64,000 nt of DNA from Candidatus Paracaedibacteraceae bacterium (lineage in GTDB: Bacteria > Pseudomonadota > Alphaproteobacteria > Paracaedibacterales > Paracaedibacteraceae), in the NCBI GenBank assembly GCA_019459505.1, contig JAIBEV010000165.1:62001-126000 (forward strand), given 5' to 3'. Position numbers and translations under genes: made by a program. The notes under the pieces were generated by a model, which ran no database searches, was not told the DNA's origin, and worked only from the letters and a program-made list of their open reading frames with translations. Below are positions 36,891 to 45,051 of this stretch, in pieces. Numbering within the stretch: position 1 is the stretch's first letter; every line of letters begins with the position of its first letter.

Positions 36891-38480
36891 ATGAATAAAT
36901 TACAATTACTATCTGCTGTTACTCTTTCAACTATGTTAGGCCATGCTGTAGAAGAAACTTTTACTGCTGATCCAATGTTAGAGGACTTTATTATAATTAG
37001 CAAAGAAAAATGTTGTCATTCTAACGAATCCAATCTTACAAATTTAATCAATGAGCGGTTAGAAAAAGAAGCTGCTTTGATTGAAGAAGTTTGCGGTCGA
37101 GCAAATAAAAAGCCAAAATCTTCTTCAGCTACGGCAAAACCCTCTTTAGCTAAAATTTGTTATGTAGAAAATTATTTAAGCGATGAAGAGAAAGACGATG
37201 AAGAAATACGCTTACAAGAAATAGAAACAAGTCGAATGGAGCAAATACATGAGACCTACAACGGTCAAATTGACGGGTATTTTATAAAAAAAGGAACTGA
37301 TCAAACTAACGCTCCTCATCCAGCTAGGGACTTTCACTTAACTGAGCCCTTAAAGCAACCAAGTAAAATGACAAATTTATTAGCGCAATTATTTAACTTT
37401 GGTGGGGAATCTGAGTCAACAGCAACCCAACCTCCAAGAGTAGAGCCCCACGTAAAGCACCTGGAAAGAGAAACGGCTCAACAAGCGGAAGTAAAACCAC
37501 AACTTGAAGGGCCGCAAGAATTATCCTTATCGATAATGTCATCTTCTATTATGGAAGCAATTAGCCAACCACAATCAGCCTTAATACAAAAAGAATCAAA
37601 AAATACAACAGCGTCACAACTTCCTCGTATAATAGAAGCTGCTATTGAATCGCAACCAAAAGTAGCAGAACAGTATTCTCGCGTGACACCCCCACCGTCA
37701 CAACACCAAACTATACCTTCTCCTAATAAATCAATTATACACGTACAACCACAAACAAGCCAACAACTACCTGTAGCACCTCAAGAAGTTCGCTCGCGAT
37801 CTACCTCGACTTCTTCGCAAATAACCACTTCACAACCGCATCGACAAGCGATTTCTCCGCGCAGTGTTCCATCACAAATAACCACTGCGGCCATACAGCA
37901 AGCTCAAGTGGAAACCTCAAGAGTTGAATCACAATCTACTTCAACTTCTTCGCAGGTAACTACTTCACAATCGCGGCCACAAGCGATTTCTCCGAGCAGT
38001 GTTCCATCACAAGTAGTTACAGCGGCCACACAACCCGCTCCAGTAAAAACATTAAGAGTTGCATCACAACCTACTTCAACTTCTTCGCAGGTAACCCCTC
38101 AACAACCACGTCCGCAAGCGACTTCTCCAAGAGGTGTTCCATCGCAAGCAAACTCATCGGCTATACAACAAGCTCGAGTGGAAACTTCAAGAGTTGGATC
38201 ACAACCTACCTCGACTTCTTCGCAGGTAACCATTCAACAACCGCGTCCGCAAGCAACTTCTCCAAGAGGGGTTGTAAAACAGCCAACCTCAACAACCGTA
38301 GAGCAACCTAGCGCAATGCCAAAAAACCCAACCCCTCGAGCCATACCTCAACTTCGAGCACTGCGTAATCTACAGCTCAGATTAACGCCAATGTCGGCTA
38401 CGCAACCACATCACATGCCTTCTGTAATCTCTTCATCAACTTTAGAAGTACCCCCGCAACCTCTAAAAGTGCCACAATGA
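36891..38480 (+). CDS. Exported Ser/Thr/Gln/Pro repeat protein
   Basis: A 529-residue protein with signal peptide MNKLQLLSAVTLSTMLGHA, close to that of the 42837-43853 protein (MNKLHLLSAVALS). Residues 20-130 are mixed with an acidic patch (LSDEEKDDEE). From about residue 299, four tandem copies of a 45-residue unit follow, each containing TSTSSQ(V/I)T, then RPQA(I/T)SP and VPSQ; the fourth is cut short. The tail is Pro-rich. Repeats of low complexity with an export signal suggest a surface or host-directed protein. Function unknown. It has its own terminator. Confidence 0.75.
   Translation: MNKLQLLSAVTLSTMLGHAVEETFTADPMLEDFIIISKEKCCHSNESNLTNLINERLEKEAALIEEVCGRANKKPKSSSATAKPSLAKICYVENYLSDEEKDDEEIRLQEIETSRMEQIHETYNGQIDGYFIKKGTDQTNAPHPARDFHLTEPLKQPSKMTNLLAQLFNFGGESESTATQPPRVEPHVKHLERETAQQAEVKPQLEGPQELSLSIMSSSIMEAISQPQSALIQKESKNTTASQLPRIIEAAIESQPKVAEQYSRVTPPPSQHQTIPSPNKSIIHVQPQTSQQLPVAPQEVRSRSTSTSSQITTSQPHRQAISPRSVPSQITTAAIQQAQVETSRVESQSTSTSSQVTTSQSRPQAISPSSVPSQVVTAATQPAPVKTLRVASQPTSTSSQVTPQQPRPQATSPRGVPSQANSSAIQQARVETSRVGSQPTSTSSQVTIQQPRPQATSPRGVVKQPTSTTVEQPSAMPKNPTPRAIPQLRALRNLQLRLTPMSATQPHHMPSVISSSTLEVPPQPLKVPQ
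37785..38280 (+). repeat. 135-base tandem repeats inside the 36891-38480 gene
   Basis: Four copies start at about 37785, 37920, 38055 and 38190; the fourth loses similarity after about 28 codons. Each encodes a core with TSTSSQ near its start and SP-x-x-VPSQ in the middle. The third and fourth are most alike, which suggests recent copy-number change. Confidence 0.8.
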
Positions 38481-38570
38481 ATAGAGCAAGAATAGGGCTA
38501 AGTAAAATAATAATTAGGCGCCACATTTTAACGAAACTGCTTCCTAAACATTCCTATCATCCTTCCTTTA

Positions 38571-38597
38571 AACTGCCATCATTAAAGTGGCAGTTTT
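38571..38597 (+). terminator. Terminator after the repeat-protein gene
   Basis: AACTGCCA and TGGCAGTT form an eight-base stem with a loop of nine bases, followed by TTCTT. It is about 90 bases past the stop codon. Confidence 0.75.
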
Positions 38598-38751
38598 CTT
38601 ATTAAGAACCAATGTGAGTGGTAAATTAATATGATTTTATATATACTTTTATAGTGTTTTAGGCTTAATATTTATGTTTACTAATATTCCGCAGAGAATG
38701 GCAGCAAAATTATTTATTCTACGCCATAAGATGTCTCAGAATAAAAAACTA

Positions 38752-39384
38752 TTAATTTTTTAAGATCAGCATCATTTGACGTGCAACTTCTTGTTCCGCT
38801 ATTTTACGAGATTTTCCAAGGGCAGATACTCGATTGTCTCCCACAGTAAGAGAAACTTCAAATTCGGGGGCATGGGCGGGCCCTGTTTGACCAATGATCT
38901 CATAGGCAGGAATACCTAAGCCGCGGCTTTGAGTCCACTCTTGTAAGAGGCTTTTATGATCTTTCGGTGGGGCTTCAGATTGACTTATACGTTTTTGCCA
39001 CAAGGGAAGTATATGGACCCGAACAGCCTCAAGCCCTTGATCTAAGTACATCGCACCTATGAGAGCTTCCATGGCATCACTCATAACCGCAGAGTTTCCA
39101 TCCAATTCCGTCCCAATAACTTTGATGTCCTCTTGTAAACCGATTTCTCGGGCAACTTCTTGACACACTTCCCGACTGATTAATACAGCTTGACGTTTAG
39201 CTAAATCACCCTCCTTTTCAGTAGGGAATGCCTTATAAAGCATCTCGGCTACCAGAATCCCTAACACCCGATCCCCTAGAAATTCTAGGCGCTCAAAATT
39301 ATTAATCTTGCGGCGACGGAAACTAGGATGCGTTATTGCTTTTTCAAAAAGCGATGAATCTTTAAAAAAAAATTGAAGTTTCAT
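38752..39384 (-). CDS. rnc: Ribonuclease III
   Basis: Cuts double-stranded RNA in rRNA and mRNA processing. The 210-residue protein has the catalytic signature NNFERLEFLGDRVLGILVAEML (about 28-49), AMEALIGAMYLDQG (about 102-115), and the C-terminal dsRNA-binding domain with DHKSLLQEWTQSRGLGIPAYEII and KSRKIAEQEVARQMM. It is slightly shorter than usual at the N-terminus (MKLQFFFKDSSLFEKAITHPSF). lepB and era, its frequent neighbours, are absent here. Confidence 0.96.
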   Translation of the reverse strand: MKLQFFFKDSSLFEKAITHPSFRRRKINNFERLEFLGDRVLGILVAEMLYKAFPTEKEGDLAKRQAVLISREVCQEVAREIGLQEDIKVIGTELDGNSAVMSDAMEALIGAMYLDQGLEAVRVHILPLWQKRISQSEAPPKDHKSLLQEWTQSRGLGIPAYEIIGQTGPAHAPEFEVSLTVGDNRVSALGKSRKIAEQEVARQMMLILKN

Positions 39385-39547
39385 ACAAGATTACCTATAA
39401 AAGCACCACCAATAACTCTAAACTTTTATCTATCTTGTAACATTTTTACAACAAATGCAATTTTTACAATTAAATTTCCTCATATTTTTTGACTTTCTAA
39501 TCGTATACTTATACAACTTAAATTGTTTCATTATTAGGAGTATAAAT

Positions 39548-40231
39548 ATGAAAAAAATTTTATCAACAGCAGTAGCAGTTGCAGCTTTGGCTTCAGCCGC
39601 CGATGCAAAAGGTTTTAATGGTTTTTATGCTGGTATGGGTATTGGTATGTCCGCTCTGCACAGCACCTTTAAAGTGGGTGACATTAATAATGTAGCTAGC
39701 GATAGAGTACACGGTCAAACTGTTAGCCCTGTTCTTGATATCTTTCTAGGTTACAACAAAGTATTCCAAAACTGTTTTTCAGTAGGTGGCGAATTTACGT
39801 CTGATTTCACTTTCAATAACAAGAAAATTCTCTCAAGAATTTATGTGCGTAATACTCAAGTTAAGCGCGACTCTTATAGCTGGGGACTGCTTGCCAAATT
39901 TGGTATGCAATTTAACCAAAAAACATTAGCATTTATTGGTTTAGGTGTTAAATCACAAAATGTAAAGTACATTTACTCCCAATCAAACCCTAGTGGCACT
40001 AGTTTTGCTTTCTCTCTAAAGAACAATAAACTTAGACCTGCTTACCAAATTGGTTTTGAAAACCTATTACCTGGTGATGCAGTAGCTTTACGGATGGCTT
40101 ATACATTTGTTCAAGGTAGTAAGAAATCTAGAGCAAATATTGCTAGCCCTAACTTTACATTTATTAATGGCAAGGCATCTGCAAAAAACAACGAGCACTT
40201 AGTTAAGCTTGGTATTTCATACCGCTTCTAA
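39548..40231 (+). CDS. Outer-membrane beta-barrel protein, OmpA-like
   Basis: A 227-residue protein. An open frame extends to 39455, but ATG at 39548 follows GGAG and starts a clear signal peptide (MKKILSTAVAVAALASAADA). The mature part begins KGFNGFYAGMGIGMSALHS, the usual first strand of OmpA/opacity-type barrels. Further strands include FLGYNKVFQNCFSVGGEFTSDF, WGLLAKFGMQF and AYQIGFENL. It ends in KLGISYRF, a terminal aromatic as used by the Bam machinery. The specific function is unknown. Confidence 0.8.
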   Translation: MKKILSTAVAVAALASAADAKGFNGFYAGMGIGMSALHSTFKVGDINNVASDRVHGQTVSPVLDIFLGYNKVFQNCFSVGGEFTSDFTFNNKKILSRIYVRNTQVKRDSYSWGLLAKFGMQFNQKTLAFIGLGVKSQNVKYIYSQSNPSGTSFAFSLKNNKLRPAYQIGFENLLPGDAVALRMAYTFVQGSKKSRANIASPNFTFINGKASAKNNEHLVKLGISYRF

Positions 40232-40232
40232 T

Positions 40233-40259
40233 AAAAGGAGGGTTGTTCCCTCCTTTTTT
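40233..40259 (+). terminator. Terminator after the barrel gene
   Basis: AAAAGGAGGG, a five-base loop and CCCTCC followed by six T, directly after the stop codon. Confidence 0.92.
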
Positions 40260-40439
40260 AATAATCCTTCAATCATTTTCCTATAAAAATCTTGAATATT
40301 AGATTAGCTCAAAAAGAACATATTATGTGAGCTTACCAACATAATATAGAAAACATTTTTATCAATATCTATACAGATCATAGTTTTCCTTTATTCTAGG
40401 CATATTATTTCGTAAGGGATAGCAACTCTTCCCTTGGTG

Positions 40440-41018
40440 AGCGGATGAGGCTCCGTAAAGGCTTTTATCGAGACTTCTAAAGCCCTATTGAGAGGTCGAG
40501 AATTCATTACTCCCCTTGCTTGGGAACTGAAATTAAAAGAGCAGCAACTTTCACGTTTTTTTGAAAAACAATATTAATATGAAAGGCGTAAAGACAAACG
40601 TCACACATACGTGCATGAGTTTTCTCACATAGCTCTTTTGAAAAGATAGGAAGCTACTGGGAATCAAGAGAGTTCGTGGAAAAGATGATTTCAAGACCTT
40701 CATCTCCCTGCTGCAACGTCTAAAATGAAGATTTTGTCATTATGGCCAGCAAGCAAACAACCCCTATGAAAGGGCAAGCCTAAATGCCGATTGAGGAAAT
40801 GCTCAGCTGTCTCAAAAGCCGAAGTTTTTGTCTGGAAAGCACTACCTAAAGAAAAAGATTCAAATTTCTGGCTTCTTTTCCCCTTTGTCTTTGATCAACC
40901 TTTTAAATTAGCAAATGGCTGGCTGAATGAAAAAGCGCCTAGTGCCGCAAAGTCCACCAGACAAGGGTTGCCTCATTATTTAGTGAGGGATTGGATAGAT
41001 AAAAAAGACTTTTTATAA
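40440..41018 (+). pseudogene. Degenerate coding DNA, unidentified
   Basis: The 40260-41221 gap holds no intact gene. Protein-like stretches occur in shifting plus frames with stops between them: REFITPLAWELKLKEQQLS (about 40498-40560), RRKDKRHTYVHEFSHIALL (about 40582-40640), GKDDFKTFISLLQRLK (about 40680-40722) and a 75-codon frame at 40791-41018 (SNFWLLFPFVFDQPFKLANG). I could not identify the source. A decayed mobile or phage-derived gene is possible. No repeats or tRNA are seen around it. Confidence 0.4.
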
Positions 41019-41221
41019 ATGTTTCTTATTCTCTCTTGCCTTTACCCTACCAAAATCTCTCCTCGCCTTCTTCTTATTTCTTTAGATAGTGCGAAGTAGC
41101 AGGACTTTTAAAGTAAAATAGCATTATTATAAATAATAAAGTTATTACTTAACCACTTAAAAATAAACTATAGAGGTTAACATTATAAAAATAATGATAA
41201 CCTCTTGGGCTATAAATAAAT

Positions 41222-42454
41222 TTATAGGCGGTGACCATTAAAATAAGTTACAACATCAGCGTGTTGTAGTCTCATTCCAGCCTGAGGCTGTTGCTGTTGT
41301 ACTGCAGGTTGCACCACTCGTGGTTGTTGCTGCTGTACTACCTGAGGCTGCTGTTGCTGCTGTAATCGTATTGCAGGCTGTTGCACTCGTGGTTGTTGCT
41401 GCTGTTGTTGTGGTGCTCCATCTTGATAAAATGCTTCATTAATTCCGGCAGCAGCATCACCAACAAAATTACCAAGTTCATCATTAATGTTGGAAGTGTC
41501 TAAAAGATCATAATATTGTCGGAATCTACGATCAATAGCGGCTTGAGCAAGTTGTTGATCCTGAAGATTTCTAGCAAAAACGATAGTAGCGGCTTGTCTC
41601 CAATTATTGCGAATATTATCTAGAATATTTCTCACCATACCTGCATTTACATTAGTATATAATTCCATTCCAAGTAAGCGAGACAGTGGATGATCTTCTG
41701 GCAATCTAGCAAGATATTCTGTTAGTACTTCATTGCACCTTGTAGAGAACCCATGGACATCAATCTGTACCTCACCACCATTTCCATTAAGGCGATACAC
41801 GCCATCAATATTTATGCCATCAATGGAACCCTGTAGACAGAGAAGAATCCGTTGCGATTGTCCTACCCCACATACAGTATGATTATCATCTTCTACAATT
41901 TCAGCTAAACCTTTTTTGAGTAAAGTTAGTCGCATGTTTACTTGATCATTGGCAGCATTTTGAGAACCTGATATTATCGGATATTGTTCTATAGCATTCC
42001 ATATCAATGTTAAAACTTCATCCATTCGCACATGAGCGTTATTAATCTGCTCTGAAAAGAAATATCCATTATTTTGAATTGCATTGAATCCCTTAATTGC
42101 ATCATCAATATAATTTCTTGTGGCAACATGACGCCCTGTGGAATAATCACGGCAATTCACTTGCCGTACCATTCGCGGATTATTATATTCTTGCGGGTTA
42201 TTCCTATAAGCATTTAACCATGCCCCAATTTGCTGCATAGCTGTGGCTGTGGGTATATGAGGTTCAATCACAGCAAACAATTGTTCAGCAGATTCGCGAC
42301 ACATCTGGCGACGCTGCCGATTCATTACATTTTCACCATTTCCCCACCCATCAGCGCGTCCCTGATCGTTTAAGGGGGCAACCTCCATTGCTGATACTGC
42401 AGTTGCTGACAGGCAAACACCTAATAATAAATGTTTGAAAATTTTCTGACTCAT
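41222..42454 (-). CDS. Exported protein with Gln-rich tail ending YFNGHRL
   Basis: A 410-residue protein with a signal peptide (HLLLGVCLSATAVSA, cleavage after VSA). Residues about 25-340 look folded, mainly helical, with cysteines (MCRESAEQ, VNCRDYS, TVCGVGQ, LLCLQG, TRCNEV). A Gln/Pro/Val-rich low-complexity region follows (about 345-395, repeated PRVQQPAI and PQVVQQQQ). The protein ends in DVVTYFNGHRL, almost the same ending as the next minus-strand gene upstream (42837-43853). No family recognised. The shared tail suggests a common sorting or partner signal, which is inference. Confidence 0.75.
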   Translation of the reverse strand: MSQKIFKHLLLGVCLSATAVSAMEVAPLNDQGRADGWGNGENVMNRQRRQMCRESAEQLFAVIEPHIPTATAMQQIGAWLNAYRNNPQEYNNPRMVRQVNCRDYSTGRHVATRNYIDDAIKGFNAIQNNGYFFSEQINNAHVRMDEVLTLIWNAIEQYPIISGSQNAANDQVNMRLTLLKKGLAEIVEDDNHTVCGVGQSQRILLCLQGSIDGINIDGVYRLNGNGGEVQIDVHGFSTRCNEVLTEYLARLPEDHPLSRLLGMELYTNVNAGMVRNILDNIRNNWRQAATIVFARNLQDQQLAQAAIDRRFRQYYDLLDTSNINDELGNFVGDAAAGINEAFYQDGAPQQQQQQPRVQQPAIRLQQQQQPQVVQQQQPRVVQPAVQQQQPQAGMRLQHADVVTYFNGHRL

Positions 42455-42790
42455 AATTATATTTAATCCTTTTAGCTAAATAACTATATATTAAAAATCT
42501 AGTTAAAGCTGATAGTATCCTAGCACTTTATTATATTAGAAATTTTATGCTTGCTTCCTATCAGCATCTATATTGATATAAGAAGGTCTTTGAAATACAT
42601 CAAGCTTTTTTTAAAGATCTTGTTAAGAAATTCTATTTTATTATTTTTTAGAAAGCTTAAGTTTTTTCCTAGAAGCTTAAAATGTGGTCTTTGAAATATT
42701 ACTTTAGCTTATTTAAGCATAAACCTACTATCGTTAATAATGAACTAGATTCTTTAATTATTTTACTTCTTAGTAAGAAAATGCAATTTA
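42455..42790. other. AT-rich intergenic stretch, no gene seen
   Basis: Between the two paralogous-tail genes. Very AT-rich, with runs of T and A and a loosely repeated AAGCTT (near 42600 and 42655). It should carry the promoter of the 41222-42454 gene on the minus strand, but I see no confident -35/-10 pair. No tRNA or small frame with a ribosome site. Confidence 0.4.
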
Positions 42791-42821
42791 AAAAATTACC
42801 ACTACACGTGTAGTGGTAATT
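42790..42821 (-). terminator. Perfect 28-base palindrome followed by T run
   Basis: AATTACCACTACAC at 42794-42807 is exactly mirrored through position 42821, with CACGTG at its centre. On the minus strand six T follow the stem, 16 bases past the stop of the 42837-43853 gene, so a terminator is likely. The lack of loop bases means the central pairs cannot all form. Confidence 0.7.
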
Positions 42822-42836
42822 ATTAGTAAAGTTAGA

Positions 42837-43853
42837 TTATAGGCGGTGGTCACCAAAATAATGAACATTCGCGACTGTAACTACTTGTTTTGGCAATGCT
42901 TGCTGACGCTCTGCTAGAGCTTGAGGCTGCTGCTGTGGGAGTTGACGAAGCTGCTCTATGGCATTTTCAAGAGCTGCTTGAGCCGCCTCCATAATATTCA
43001 TATTATCGGCATGTTGAAGAAGATGGATAACATTTTGGACAGCTTGATGGAGTTCTCTTAAATCGTGCTCCTCAGCAATCTCAAGAAGTTGCCCAAGCTT
43101 ACCTGCCATATTTTGTGCTTCAAACTGTTGCACTGCATTATTAAATAAATCACGAAGCTGAACGAGACCTGCCTGAACTGCTCTGACTCCAGCATTTCTA
43201 CCAGCATCTTCAAGTTCATCTACAGCACGCACTATATCAGCATACCTAAAGCTCTGCATAGCGCGTTGTAATTCGGCGGAAGCAGTTTGAAGTGCTACTA
43301 CGCCATCCTGGTTTTGGGCGTTACGAAGTGTTTCCAAAGAAGTTTGAATGGTCTGAGTAAGCCTTTCTACTGCATCTTGAAATGCTTGAAATCCCTCTTC
43401 TAGTACCTCTTCTAAATCAAAGTTCTCCTCATAACGCGGCTGCACTTCCTCAACCTCAGCCTGGAGATCCTGTACTGGCGCACCAAGATTTACAGCATTT
43501 TCATCTTCTTCTTCTTCTTCTTGATCGCGGGGTTGTTCAAATCTGAGGTCAAGGTTACCTTGGCCAGCCCCTCCTCCTACTAGGTCCTCAGCCCTTGGTA
43601 GCTGAAAATTAAATACTGGCTCTCTTCCGAGCTGAGCACCTTCTTCCTCTGCTTCCCTCTCATCTACCAGCAGTGGTATCGCATCCTCTCTGCCTTCCTC
43701 GATAGCTACTCTCTCCTCTGCATCTCTGTCAACTACTACTTGAAGAGGATTAGCAGGTTGAGCTCCAAAGTCTAGGAGGTTTTCTTGATCAGCTGCCTTT
43801 GCCGTTAAAACAGAAAGTGCAACTGCCGAAAGTAAGTGTAATTTATTCATCAC
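42837..43853 (-). CDS. Exported acidic helical protein ending YFGDHRL
   Basis: A 338-residue protein with signal peptide MMNKLHLLSAVALSVLTAKA. It is very acidic in the first 150 residues (EEEEEDEN, AEVEEVQPRYEENFDLEEVLEEG). It is then Ala/Gln/Leu-rich and probably coiled coil or helical bundle (about 160-320: TASAELQRAMQSFR, VVRAVDELEDAGR-like). It ends in VTVANVHYFGDHRL. The last eight residues are near-identical to those of the 41222-42454 protein. The signal peptide resembles the one at 36891. No family recognised. Confidence 0.75.
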   Translation of the reverse strand: MMNKLHLLSAVALSVLTAKAADQENLLDFGAQPANPLQVVVDRDAEERVAIEEGREDAIPLLVDEREAEEEGAQLGREPVFNFQLPRAEDLVGGGAGQGNLDLRFEQPRDQEEEEEDENAVNLGAPVQDLQAEVEEVQPRYEENFDLEEVLEEGFQAFQDAVERLTQTIQTSLETLRNAQNQDGVVALQTASAELQRAMQSFRYADIVRAVDELEDAGRNAGVRAVQAGLVQLRDLFNNAVQQFEAQNMAGKLGQLLEIAEEHDLRELHQAVQNVIHLLQHADNMNIMEAAQAALENAIEQLRQLPQQQPQALAERQQALPKQVVTVANVHYFGDHRL

Positions 43854-44370
43854 TATCTAATTCCTTAAGTTATAATTTGGATACGAAAGTTAATTTATCT
43901 ATCTCTTAATAGGTTAACAAGGAGAATTTTTAATATCTTTTCTACTTACTTGAAAAATAATGTTTTTTTATATATGTTAAAAATTTAATATAATTTTTAG
44001 GAAAACAAAATATTCATCCATTTTTTCTTTTAAATAATGAGGGCAATAAGTCCAAATAACTTTTTCTTAATAAAGTTACAATCCAGTGGGCAAATTGCAC
44101 CCTATTCCTTCTTTAATCAAGCTGCAGCGCAGATACCAAAGTCCCTTTCCCCAAATAATCAGTTTTTTCTAGTTAGGGCACATTAAACACCCTTGGCATC
44201 ATAATTAAAGTAAATAAATTAAAGTCTTACAGGCACGGATGCTCAATATTCCCTAACCTTCCAGCAATAGCCTTATGATATCCCTTTAAATTTAACCCCC
44301 TTATACCCCCTCTATCCAACCATCTTTTCTCCATAATAAGTGTGATGATTTTCAAGGTTGCGCAATTTTG
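43854..44370. other. AT-rich intergenic stretch, no gene seen
   Basis: About 500 bases between the divergent acidic-protein gene and skp. It must carry both promoters. I find no frame with a ribosome site, no tRNA and no strong repeat. C-rich blocks (for example near 44300-44330) are not explained. Confidence 0.4.
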
Positions 44371-44399
44371 TTGGTGATTTCGACGGCTTTTGCTATCAT
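44371..44399 (+). promoter_or_regulatory. Probable sigma-70 promoter of the skp-lpx operon
   Basis: TTGGTG at 44371-44376 and TATCAT at 44394-44399 are spaced by 17 bases, about 46 bases before the start codon of skp. The match to TTGACA/TATAAT is fair (four of six in each). Confidence 0.5.
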
Positions 44400-44445
44400 G
44401 AGCTTCGTTACATCAGCTAAGATTATAACGAAAGATATTTTTTGA

Positions 44446-45042
44446 ATGAAACCTGTCTTTAAAACATCTATTTTACTTATTGTAGGAGCCTTAATCGGGA
44501 CAGGCCTTTATTATGGAAAAACGCTCCTTTTCTCTTCTTCTATTATTCTGCCTGTTCCCCATGCCCAAATAGCGTTTGTAAATCTAAGCCGCGTCAATAC
44601 CGAAGCTCAAGCTGTAAAACATTTTAAAGAATTGATTGAACGACAATACAAAAATTTTCATGAGGAAATTTTAGGCCAAGAAAAGAAACTGCAAGCAGAA
44701 TACGAAAAAATTCACTACCTTGAAAAAAATAATCCTGAGCAAGCTAAGGATTTAAAATCTAAAAAGGATGACTTGGACCGCCAAGTTAGTGAGCTAGATA
44801 AAATTCTAAGAGATCGTAAAGGAAGCTTAAATAAAAGCTTTGGCCATATTCAAGAGGAAATTGAGCACACTATTCGAGAGATCGTCACCAATGTCGCTAA
44901 ACGCCGAGGCTTAAATCTTGTCTTTAATGCCACTATTTTAGACGCCTCAGTGGTTTTATACGGAGGCTCAGAACTTGATATTACCGATGACGTTTTGCGC
45001 GAATTAAACCATAAACTACCTACTGTTCACTTGCCATCCTAA
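44446..45042 (+). CDS. OmpH/Skp family periplasmic chaperone
   Basis: A 198-residue protein with one N-terminal hydrophobic segment (ILLIVGALIGTGLYYGKTLLF). This may stay as a membrane anchor, since cleavage is not obvious. The Skp core follows: HAQIAFVNLSRVNTEAQAVKHF, a long charged coiled coil (about 65-150, with EKKLQAEYEKIHYLEKNN), and the C-terminal strand NLVFNATILDASVVLY. Skp holds unfolded outer-membrane proteins for Bam. Its place before lpxD is conserved in proteobacteria; bamA, which normally precedes it, is missing. Confidence 0.9.
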   Translation: MKPVFKTSILLIVGALIGTGLYYGKTLLFSSSIILPVPHAQIAFVNLSRVNTEAQAVKHFKELIERQYKNFHEEILGQEKKLQAEYEKIHYLEKNNPEQAKDLKSKKDDLDRQVSELDKILRDRKGSLNKSFGHIQEEIEHTIREIVTNVAKRRGLNLVFNATILDASVVLYGGSELDITDDVLRELNHKLPTVHLPS

Positions 45043-45051
45043 AGGTTAATC

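Noticed and set aside
37785-38280. Regular repeats considered as CRISPR
   Set aside because: The 135-base units are in frame in a coding region, without spacers of constant size and with no cas genes.
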